Below, one piece after another: positions 1 through 4,831 of a DNA stretch of 5,376 nucleotides; position 1 is the stretch's first letter; each line of letters begins with the position of its first letter. Under the pieces are notes generated by a model, which ran no database searches, was not told the origin of the DNA, and saw nothing but the letters and a program-made list of their open reading frames with translations. The stretch covers positions 1 to 5,376 of the forward strand of contig DATCGY010000221.1 of NCBI GenBank assembly GCA_036508635.1, read 5' to 3'. Both the position numbers and the translations under genes were made by a program. This stretch comes from FEN-727 sp036508635 (GTDB lineage Bacteria; Actinomycetota; Geothermincolia; Fen-727; Anoxymicrobiaceae).

Positions 1-305
1 CCCAAGGCCTCGGAAAGCTCCTCGGTGTTGGCCCCGGGGCATTCCTCCAGGTATGCAAGCACCCTTTTCGAGTTCCGCTTCACTTTCTCAACGGTCTCCC
101 TGCCCTTTTCGGTGAGACCGATGTCCTTGGCACTTCTTGCATCCTTGCGTTTTTCAATGAACCTGTCGACATCGTCACGGGCGATGACATACCTCCTGCC
201 GACCCTGGCGGCCGGAAGCTCGCCGCTCCGGATGTACTCCCTCACAGTCTGGATGTTTACCCCCAGAAGCTTTGCCACCTGTGGCGTATTCATGTAATCG
301 CGCAA
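1..305 (-). CDS. Excisionase/MerR-like helix-turn-helix DNA-binding protein, C-terminus beyond the window
   Basis: The frame is open for 101 codons to the window edge, so the 3' end is missing. Residues about 5-50 match the HTH_17/excisionase pattern: TPQVAKLLGVNIQTVREYI (helix-turn-helix), then SGELPAARVGRRYVI (wing with the usual GRRY-I-R) and DDVDRFI. These domains bind DNA in the cytoplasm, as small transcription regulators or recombination directionality factors. Residues about 62-101 (GLTEKGRETVEKVKR, then RVLAYLEECPGANTEELSEALG broken off at the edge) look like the start of a second, winged-helix domain; this part is inference. Start choice: the first ATG is at 293, but AGGAGG at 311-316 lies 17 nt from it and only 5 nt from an in-frame TTG at 303-305, so I chose TTG (MRDYMNTPQ...). 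It lies 70 bp behind the zinc-ribbon gene on the same strand and may share its transcript. Target unknown. Confidence 0.8.
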   Translation of the reverse strand, partial: MRDYMNTPQVAKLLGVNIQTVREYIRSGELPAARVGRRYVIARDDVDRFIEKRKDARSAKDIGLTEKGRETVEKVKRNSKRVLAYLEECPGANTEELSEAL

Positions 306-310
306 GGAAT

Positions 311-316
311 CCTCCT
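311..316 (-). promoter_or_regulatory. Shine-Dalgarno that decides a TTG start
   Basis: The minus strand reads AGGAGG, then ATTCC, then TTG. The perfect Shine-Dalgarno is 5 nt from the TTG at 305 and 17 nt from the ATG at 293. This favours the TTG as start of the HTH protein and adds four residues ahead of the first ATG. Confidence 0.7.
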
Positions 317-332
317 CGGTCTGGAACGATTG

Positions 333-365
333 GGTAGACGACCTTCGTCTTCCCGAAACTCTACC
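333..365 (-). repeat. Two overlapping inverted repeats in the zinc-ribbon/HTH gap
   Basis: The 70-bp gap between the zinc-ribbon stop and the HTH start holds a compact dyad, AGACG-ACCTT-CGTCT (336-350), and a wider one, GGTAGA (333-338) with TCTACC (360-365). The two share bases 336-338, so the hairpins cannot fully form together. No U-tract follows either on the minus strand, so this is not a standard intrinsic terminator. It could be an operator or an mRNA structure, or chance; the arms are only 5-6 bp. Confidence 0.4.
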
Positions 366-375
366 AGGCGGGGCG

Positions 376-693
376 TCAACTAGCGTTTTCATCGGTCAGG
401 TCCGAGCCGCAATAGCGGCACTTGATGGCCGCCTTCTTGATGGTTTCCGCGCAGAACGGGCAATCCTTCATCTCAGCTGAGATACCGCGTGTCTGTACCT
501 GGGCGCACGCGGTATCCATAAACTTTGACACCACTGCACCGGCCGCCGTCTTCTTTCCGAAGATGGAATCGAGCACATTCGCGACCCCGTCGAACACGGC
601 ATTCAGTATGTTCGAGACCTTGGTGTCGTATCCCCGGTAATCGTACTCCCGGCTCTCCGCCTCGCAGTTTTCCTCCACTTTTGTCATTTCCAT
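376..693 (-). CDS. Small zinc-ribbon protein (105 aa), function unknown
   Basis: The C-terminal third is a treble-clef/zinc-ribbon of the common bacterial type: CPFCAETIKKAAIKCRYCG, with C78, C81, C92 and C95 as the predicted zinc ligands (CxxC-x10-CxxC). The N-terminal part is acidic and Tyr-rich (residues 1-23), followed by an amphipathic, possibly helical stretch, SNILNAVFDGVANVLDSIFG (27-46). I see no signal peptide or true membrane segment, so it is probably cytoplasmic. The family ending is often attached to many unrelated N-terminal parts, so it does not reveal a job by itself. The start is ATG at 693: AAAGGGAGT lies upstream with about 8 nt between GGGAG and the ATG. A second in-frame ATG at codon 3 is less well spaced. 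It has its own promoter about 75 bp upstream and is followed on the same strand by the HTH gene. Confidence 0.82.
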   Translation of the reverse strand: MEMTKVEENCEAESREYDYRGYDTKVSNILNAVFDGVANVLDSIFGKKTAAGAVVSKFMDTACAQVQTRGISAEMKDCPFCAETIKKAAIKCRYCGSDLTDENAS

Positions 694-755
694 AACAAGT
701 ACTCCCTTTCGAAACTACATACCGAACACTGATATAAAAGACATACCACACATAC

Positions 756-770
756 ATCATAAGCGATGAT
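756..770. repeat. Inverted repeat overlapping the -10 (possible operator)
   Basis: ATCAT-AAGCG-ATGAT is a perfect 5-bp dyad with a 5-bp spacer. Its right arm lies inside the -10 hexamer (766-771) and its left arm falls at the predicted start site. A repressor bound here would block the promoter. The arms are short, so chance in AT-rich DNA is possible. Confidence 0.35.
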
Positions 771-794
771 AAGTATATGTGTTATATTTGTCAA
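766..794 (-). promoter_or_regulatory. Strong sigma70-type promoter for the zinc-ribbon gene
   Basis: On the minus strand a perfect -35 TTGACA (789-794) is followed by exactly 17 bp and the -10 TATCAT (766-771, one mismatch to TATAAT). Transcription would start near 759, giving a leader of roughly 65 nt before the ATG at 693. Bases 721-800 are about 30% GC by hand count, far below the flanking genes. A second -10-like TATGAT lies at 756-761. This is the best housekeeping-type promoter in the window. Confidence 0.72.
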
Positions 795-817
795 TACATA
801 CTGTTGAATGGCTGATA

Positions 818-845
818 GTCAGGTAAGAAGCTTGACTTATCTGAC
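818..845. repeat. Ten-bp inverted repeat with 8-nt loop between FAH and zinc-ribbon genes
   Basis: Arms GTCAGGTAAG (818-827) and CTTATCTGAC (836-845) are complementary at 9 of 10 positions; the exception is a G-U wobble in plus-strand RNA and an A-C mismatch in minus-strand RNA. The loop is AAGCTTGA. It sits about 85 bp after the FAH stop and 24 bp upstream of the zinc-ribbon -35. There is no U-tract on either side, so it is not a textbook terminator. An operator is possible. GGTAAGA (in the left arm) recurs at 850-856. Confidence 0.5.
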
Positions 846-892
846 ATCTGGTAAGAATAAGACCCCATTGCCTGTTTGAATGGCGCGAGCTT

Positions 893-913
893 AGTTTGGA
901 ATAGATACCAACT
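893..913 (-). repeat. Short inverted repeat after the FAH gene
   Basis: AGTTTGG (893-899) pairs with CCAACT (908-913) around an 8-nt loop, with one bulged T. It lies 18 nt past the FAH stop on the transcribed side, where a 3'-end hairpin would be expected, but no run of U follows. It may stabilise the mRNA end or be a weak or Rho-linked terminator. Confidence 0.3.
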
Positions 914-930
914 GCCGTCGAGCGCGTGTT

Positions 931-1941
931 TTAATGTCGGACGACCCGGTTGCGCAGCACCCCGATGCCCTCGACCTCGAGCTCGACTACGTCCCCGTCC
1001 TGCAGGAACTTGCCCATTTCGAGCCCGCACCCGCGTCCCTGGGCTCCAGAACACGTGCCCGAACCGAGGAACTCCCCGGGATACAGGGTCTCCGACCTCG
1101 AGATGTACTCCACCAGGTCCTCGAAGGACCAGTGCATGTCGGCGGTGGTCCCACGTGACCACTCCTCGCCGTTGACGCGCGCCGTCATGACCAGGTCGTA
1201 CGGGTCGGCGATCTCGTCGGCCGTCACCAGGCACGGGCCCATGGCGTTGCCGGTGTCGAAGTCCTTGCCCTTGGAGGGGCCCAGGCGGCCGGCCTGTTCC
1301 TTCATCTGTATATCGCGGGCGGAAAAGTCGTTGAAGATCGTGTATCCGCCGATGTAGGAGCGTGCCTCGCCTTTCGGAATATCGACGCCTTTGCGGCCGA
1401 TGAACACACCCCACTCGAGCTCGTAGTCGAAACGATCGGTGTAGGAGGGCATGCGGACATCGTGGTCCGTCCCGACCACCGAGAAGCAATTGCTCTTGTA
1501 GTAGATTGGGCGCTCGTAGAAGGCGTGGTTTGCCCGGTAGGCGAGACTCCTCTTGCGACCAAAGACTTTTTCGATCCATTCGTCGACGGGTGCAAACTTT
1601 TTCAGGCCGATGACCCTGATGCTGTTGATGATGTGCTGCTCGAAGCACAGGCAGTCACGGATCGATTCCGGGTGCGGAAGGGGGGCAAGCAGACTGACAG
1701 ACGCAAGAGGCAGTTCTACACCGGGCGGGTGCTGTTCCGTCACGAACTCGACAACCTGGTGAGCTTTCTCCAGGGCCTCCGGCCCCGCCACCAGGAACGC
1801 CAGCAGGCTGTCAAAGAAAGCCGGGTCAGCGCCCTCGAGCGCGCGGGCCCCCGCCTGCAGGGCGACCACGGTCTCGCCTCCCTCAACCAGGGCACCCGTA
1901 AGAAACTTGCCGTCCTCAACAGAGAATGTGACGAGTTTGAT
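931..1941 (-). CDS. Fumarylacetoacetate hydrolase (FAH) family protein, apparent ATC start
   Basis: FAH-fold enzymes hydrolyse or decarboxylate C-C bonds of acylpyruvates, or isomerise dioxo-enoates, typically late in aromatic-compound catabolism in the cytoplasm, using Mg2+/Mn2+. Numbering from the ATC (336 aa): metal ligands fit E174 and E176 (YELEWGVFIGRKG) and D205 (FNDFSARDIQ). Also visible are FYERPIYYKSN, KDFDTGNAMGPCLV (residue 226 on), a long GEEWSRGTTADMHWSFEDLV segment, and the closing GDVVELEVEGIGVLRN. Length is normal for the family. The start is unusual: the frame between the upstream stop (1957-1959) and GTG at 1869 has no ATG/GTG/TTG, yet it encodes a family-like N-terminus, (M)KLVTFSVEDGKFLTGALV. 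GGGGGA sits 3-4 nt before the ATC at 1939-1941. The conservative alternative is GTG at 1869 (312 aa, own GGGAGG 7 nt upstream), which would drop the first beta-strands. It lies 8 nt after the MBL-fold gene, so translational coupling is likely. The exact substrate cannot be read from sequence. Confidence 0.85.
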   Translation of the reverse strand: MKLVTFSVEDGKFLTGALVEGGETVVALQAGARALEGADPAFFDSLLAFLVAGPEALEKAHQVVEFVTEQHPPGVELPLASVSLLAPLPHPESIRDCLCFEQHIINSIRVIGLKKFAPVDEWIEKVFGRKRSLAYRANHAFYERPIYYKSNCFSVVGTDHDVRMPSYTDRFDYELEWGVFIGRKGVDIPKGEARSYIGGYTIFNDFSARDIQMKEQAGRLGPSKGKDFDTGNAMGPCLVTADEIADPYDLVMTARVNGEEWSRGTTADMHWSFEDLVEYISRSETLYPGEFLGSGTCSGAQGRGCGLEMGKFLQDGDVVELEVEGIGVLRNRVVRH

Positions 1942-1949
1942 GGTTCCCC

Positions 1950-3032
1950 CTACGGTCTATGCATCGATGCCGGGGCGGCACCCGGCATGTCGCTCGCCAG
2001 CAATCCTTGCTTCCACAAGATCAGCACCTTCTCAGCCGGCTTGAGGTGCCCGCCCCGTCCCTCGAGATGGCGGTAGGTCACGTGAGCACTGGTCATTATG
2101 CGTTCGGGAGAGTCCCACCTGGCATACTCGGACTCGGCAAACTCCTGGCCGAGAGCGATATCGCACGCCGCATCGCGCGCGGACATGCCGGCCTCGTGGT
2201 ATTTGCGCAGCTCTCGCCCGATGTACTCCCAGTATTCCTTCATCTTGAGCACGCCCTCCCTGCCGCAGATCGGACCGTGACCCGGGACGAACGTCTCGGC
2301 GTCGAGCTCGAGCATCTTTGTCAGGGAGGAGACCCAGTTCTCCAGCGGGCCTGCCCACAGGACCGGGGTCGACCCGTTGAATACGATGTCCCCACAGAAG
2401 ACGACACCGGCATCGGGGATATGCACGATGACGTCTCCTCGCGTGTGCGCCGGGCCGGCCTCGATCAAATGTAACGCGCGGCCCCCGACCTCGATGGTCG
2501 TTCTCTTCTGGAAAGTGGTCGTCGCCGATGCGGCAACGGCCCCTTTGAAATCGTAAGGAGCGGTCATCCCGTGCAGGTAGTGGCAGGCTTTCTTTACGTT
2601 TCCCCAACCAGCGCGGGTGAGAGCGCCGGTTACCCCGGACATCAGGGTCATTGAGGTGGGCTTTAGCTCGCGGGACTCCGAGTCGGCGGCCGCGGACATC
2701 ACCACTTCGGCCTCGCGCACCAAAGCGCATCCCCAGGAGTGGTCGCCGTCCGCGTGAGTTATGACCAGGTGTTTGATCGGCGCTTCGCGAGTGAGGGGGC
2801 GCATGGCGTCGAGCATCTCGGCGGTGCAGGGAACGTCCCACTGGGTATCCAACAGAAGAGATTCGCCGTCCCCCAATACCAGGCCGGAATTGTTTTCTCC
2901 CCAGGAGCCGTTGGGCACCATCCAGGCGTAGACCCCGTGGCCCAGGTTGTACAAGCCCTCGTCGAAAGCAGTCGCTTCACCGAAACGCGACCGCTTCCGG
3001 CCGGTGAGCTTCGACGCTTCGCTCCTGTACAT
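1950..3032 (-). CDS. Metallo-beta-lactamase-fold hydrolase (360 aa)
   Basis: The MBL fold is clear: GVYAWMVPNGSWGENNSGLVL (split: beta-hairpin start about 33-54), LLLDTQWD (59-66), motif II H93-A-D95-G-D97-H98, then H196 in AGPAHTRGDV, D215 in VFCGDIVF and H252 in VPGHGPI. These form the usual binuclear metal site of hydrolases in the glyoxalase II-like/SoxH-like group. The second His of HxHxDH is Asp here (D95). The C-terminal ~100 residues are mainly helical, a common extension. I see no signal peptide, so it is probably cytoplasmic. The start is ATG at 3032: GGTGAT lies 5 nt upstream and matches the 3' half of the Shine-Dalgarno consensus. Its stop nearly abuts the FAH gene, so the two probably act on one pathway, with the MBL enzyme opening an ester, thioester or lactone. 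The substrate is unknown. I do not assign beta-lactamase activity. Confidence 0.88.
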   Translation of the reverse strand: MYRSEASKLTGRKRSRFGEATAFDEGLYNLGHGVYAWMVPNGSWGENNSGLVLGDGESLLLDTQWDVPCTAEMLDAMRPLTREAPIKHLVITHADGDHSWGCALVREAEVVMSAAADSESRELKPTSMTLMSGVTGALTRAGWGNVKKACHYLHGMTAPYDFKGAVAASATTTFQKRTTIEVGGRALHLIEAGPAHTRGDVIVHIPDAGVVFCGDIVFNGSTPVLWAGPLENWVSSLTKMLELDAETFVPGHGPICGREGVLKMKEYWEYIGRELRKYHEAGMSARDAACDIALGQEFAESEYARWDSPERIMTSAHVTYRHLEGRGGHLKPAEKVLILWKQGLLASDMPGAAPASMHRP

Positions 3033-3086
3033 GCAGTATCACCACGCAGTTAGAGGAGTCTCGACCTTGCCTACTCTGGTTACAGG

Positions 3087-3095
3087 ATTATAACA
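3087..3095 (-). promoter_or_regulatory. Extended -10 promoter for the MBL/FAH pair
   Basis: The minus strand reads TGTTATAAT: a perfect TATAAT (3087-3092) with the TGn extension (3093-3095). Transcription would start near 3080, about 48 nt before the ATG at 3032. No good -35 lies at 17 bp. A TTGACA at 3123-3128 is 30 bp away, too far for ordinary sigma70 spacing, and it overlaps the stop of the lipoprotein gene. The extended -10 can work without a -35. Confidence 0.55.
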
Positions 3096-3122
3096 CCGTA
3101 TGTCCCGCTCCAGACCTACGGT
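3095..3122. repeat. Interrupted palindrome, operator or 3'-end hairpin
   Basis: On the minus strand ACCGTAGGTC and GACATACGGT are inverted repeats matching at 9 of 10 positions, with 8 bp between. The element starts 2 nt past the lipoprotein stop and ends against the TG of the extended -10. Read as DNA, this is where a repressor or activator dimer would act on the MBL/FAH promoter. Read as RNA, it is a stem with one G-A mismatch at the 3' end of the lipoprotein message, but without a U-tract. Confidence 0.55.
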
Positions 3123-3124
3123 TG

Positions 3125-3541
3125 TCAAGGGTACGTCAGGTCTGCCGGCGCCCCGTTTGCTTGCGGGCTCAGCGGCTGGCCGTCTCCCGTCGCGACGACG
3201 GTCCACGTGCCATTTGCGTTGTGGACCAGGAAGATGAGGTGCCCCATCCCCTCAAACCTCTGGTAATCGTACACAGCCCAGTTGTTATCAGACGTGCTGA
3301 CCTTGGTGTTTTGCGGCACGTAGTCGTTGATGCTCAGCCCCTGCGACTGCATATACGCGGTTATCGCATCCGTTGCCGTGTTCGTCTGCGACGGCTGAGT
3401 GGCCTTCGTGTCGCTGCCCGCGGCGCCGCTGGTGGGGGCGATTGCGCTCAAGCTGGGCGCCTTGGAGCCGCAACCCGCGGAAACGGCAACGGCCAGCACG
3501 ATGCACAGAGAAAGGCCCGGTATCAGAAACCTGTGTTTCAT
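3125..3541 (-). CDS. Small lipoprotein of unknown function (138 aa)
   Basis: An N-terminal export signal is visible: MKHRF (basic), then a hydrophobic core LIPGLSLCIVLAVAV (6-20), then SAGC with the lipidated Cys at 24 (the -3 residue is Ser rather than the usual Leu). The mature protein starts with a flexible Ser/Thr/Gln-rich linker (about 25-56) that contains SLSAIAPTSGAAGS, resembling the first strand of an IPT/TIG domain, but the rest of such a domain is absent. The C-terminal ~80 residues form a small globular part (ITAYMQSQGLS..., WAVYDYQRFEGMGHLIFLV, GTWTVVATGDG). I do not recognise this family; it should sit on the outer face of the cytoplasmic membrane. The start is ATG at 3541 with AGAGGG 7 nt upstream. 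The open frame continues upstream to 3907, but that part overlaps the esterase and looks non-coding. It follows the esterase by 98 bp on the same strand. Confidence 0.8.
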   Translation of the reverse strand: MKHRFLIPGLSLCIVLAVAVSAGCGSKAPSLSAIAPTSGAAGSDTKATQPSQTNTATDAITAYMQSQGLSINDYVPQNTKVSTSDNNWAVYDYQRFEGMGHLIFLVHNANGTWTVVATGDGQPLSPQANGAPADLTYP

Positions 3542-3639
3542 AACGATGCCCTCTTTTTTTTCTCGGTCGGCAACGTCTCTATCTTTGAGGCTTCCGGGGG
3601 GAGTCTTCGGCATCAAACGCGTACGCGCCTCCCACTGCT

Positions 3640-4680
3640 TCAGCCGAGCGAGTGCCGCTTGAAGAACTCCCACATCAGGTCGTTCGCCGAGATCTCTTGC
3701 GTCGTCTTGCCGATCGCTTCGCTGATTCGTCGTTGAAACCGGTCCGGGCGCCGGGACGCCTGCGGTCCTCCGCCCCGCTCGAGTCCTCCTCCGCCGACCC
3801 ATCCGGCGGGGCTTCCGGAAAACGCGGCGCCACCGGGCCACGAGTGGCCGCCGTCCCTGATCGTGTACAGGACCACCTCGGAGCCTTCGTTCCCGCCCGG
3901 GTACCACTGCCTGGCGATGTTACCGCTCGGGCTCGCCCACGTCTCGGGTGAGGGGGAGCAGCCGTCGTATCCGATCCAGAGGTCGATGGAGTCCTTCACC
4001 GGGAGGTAGTCGGCGTTCGACACGCCGGCACCGGGCCCCCCGTTGTAAGGGATCAGCCTGTCCTGGAGGCCGTGGAACGCGATGATAGACACGGGCCTCG
4101 CTGGTGGCGGGAATACGACCAGTGGCGCGCCAGGGCGCTCCCGGCCCGCCGACGCGCCCGCGACCGGAGCCACGGCACAGAAGACGTCTGACGCTTCGGA
4201 GGCGAGTCGGTACGACATGCTCCCACCGTTCGAGATCCCGGTCGCGTATACCCGTCGCGCGTCCGCCCCGTATTCGCTTGCCACGCGCCCGACGAGCTCC
4301 CGCAAGAACCCAACGTCGTCCACGCGGTTTCGCAGCGCGTAGCCGTAACCGAATCCCACGTTCCATGTAAGGATTCGGTCCTCGAATCTGCCCGTGCCGT
4401 TCGGGTAGACGACGATGAACCGCTCGCGGTCCGCGGTTTCGCTCATCCGCGTGTTGTACGCCGTGAAATAGGCGTTCACGATTCCCCCATGGAGCACGAG
4501 GACAAGCGGTAGCGCCCGCGAGCGGTCGAACCCGGGAGGGACGTGCACGATGTACGCGCGCTCTCGCCCCCCGAACTCGAGCGAACTGTCAACGTCGCCT
4601 TCTCGGAGCGGGAACCTGTCTCTCGGACTCGATCCTCCGGTCCTCCGACGGCCGGCACCTGCCACCTTGATCGCCTCCAT
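3640..4680 (-). CDS. PHB depolymerase/LpqC-family esterase (alpha/beta hydrolase, 346 aa)
   Basis: The alpha/beta-hydrolase fold of the polyhydroxybutyrate depolymerase/LpqC/feruloyl-esterase group (COG3509-like) is shown by: RAYIVHVPPGFD, PLVLVLHGG with the oxyanion HGG (64-66), VVYPNG (90-95), W106, DDVGFL (121-126), the nucleophile elbow G148-I-S150-N-G152, CAVAPVAG, FHGLQD with D207, and GGHSWPGG with H279. S150, D207 and H279 make a complete triad, so the protein should hydrolyse esters. The ending TTQEISANDLMWEFFKRH is also typical. Between GGHSWPGG and IGKTTQEI lies a Gly/Arg-rich stretch (about 285-320) longer than I expect in the family. No signal peptide is present, although many relatives are exported; an in-frame stop at 4705-4707 rules out a longer N-terminus. 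The ATG at 4680 has no obvious Shine-Dalgarno, whereas GTG at 4663-4665 (codon 6) has GGAGG 7 nt upstream and may be the true start. The exact substrate is unknown. Confidence 0.87.
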   Translation of the reverse strand: MEAIKVAGAGRRRTGGSSPRDRFPLREGDVDSSLEFGGRERAYIVHVPPGFDRSRALPLVLVLHGGIVNAYFTAYNTRMSETADRERFIVVYPNGTGRFEDRILTWNVGFGYGYALRNRVDDVGFLRELVGRVASEYGADARRVYATGISNGGSMSYRLASEASDVFCAVAPVAGASAGRERPGAPLVVFPPPARPVSIIAFHGLQDRLIPYNGGPGAGVSNADYLPVKDSIDLWIGYDGCSPSPETWASPSGNIARQWYPGGNEGSEVVLYTIRDGGHSWPGGAAFSGSPAGWVGGGGLERGGGPQASRRPDRFQRRISEAIGKTTQEISANDLMWEFFKRHSLG

Positions 4681-4763
4681 GACATTACTCGACGTACGCG
4701 GGCTTCAAGCAAAAGATTACCACCACTTCACCGTTCGAGAGAGACCGGCCGGGAAACGTCGAA

Positions 4764-4778
4764 CTATTCCTCGAATAG
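4764..4778. repeat. Perfect 6-bp palindromic hairpin upstream of the esterase
   Basis: CTATTC-CTC-GAATAG is a perfect inverted repeat in the 151-bp gap between the secreted-protein gene and the esterase gene, about 54 nt past the former's stop. Its left end is shared with a wider dyad, GTTCGA (4733-4738) with TCGAAC (4759-4764). No U-run follows on the minus strand, so it is at best a weak terminator; an operator for the esterase gene is the alternative. I see no convincing promoter in this gap. Confidence 0.4.
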
Positions 4779-4831
4779 ACGGCGAAGTGACAGAACGAGA
4801 AAGGCGGGAGCGTGATCGACTGGCGAACCCA

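Larger units (their letters stand above)
717..801. repeat. Four scattered copies of ACATAC (GTATGT on the transcribed strand)
   Basis: The hexamer ACATAC occurs at 717-722, 741-746, 750-755 and 796-801. One copy is just upstream of the -35, and the others are in the leader of the zinc-ribbon gene. Spacing (24, 9, 46 bp between starts) is irregular, so helical phasing is not obvious. They could be binding sites for a regulator; low sequence complexity is the alternative. Confidence 0.35.

Noticed and set aside
25..297. Plus-strand open frame of 90 codons
   Set aside because: It is antisense to the HTH protein, whose minus-strand translation has a clear domain; the plus-strand product has no recognisable pattern.
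473..760. Minus-strand open frame beginning in the zinc-ribbon leader
   Set aside because: It is out of frame with the zinc ribbon, starts at the predicted transcription start and has no ribosome binding site or family pattern.
791..1648. Long minus-strand open frame of 285 codons, very Arg-rich
   Set aside because: It overlaps the FAH gene in another frame; the Arg/Pro-rich product is a typical shadow of GC-rich coding DNA.
1462..2076. Plus-strand open frame of 204 codons across the FAH/MBL junction
   Set aside because: It is antisense to two well-supported genes, with no recognisable motif.
3087..3128. TTGACA and TATAAT as an ordinary sigma70 promoter
   Set aside because: The spacer is 30 bp, far beyond the usual 16-18 bp; I kept only the extended -10.
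3618..3627. Palindrome CGCGTACGCG after the esterase stop
   Set aside because: It is a self-complementary 10-mer without a loop or U-tract in GC-rich DNA; this is not enough to call an operator or terminator.
3542..3907. Upstream extension of the lipoprotein frame
   Set aside because: It would overlap the esterase and places the signal peptide and lipobox in the middle of the protein; the ATG at 3541 has a good Shine-Dalgarno.
4684..4710. TTGCTT-17-AGTAAT as a promoter for the esterase
   Set aside because: Both boxes are weak and transcription would begin at or after the ATG; not supported.
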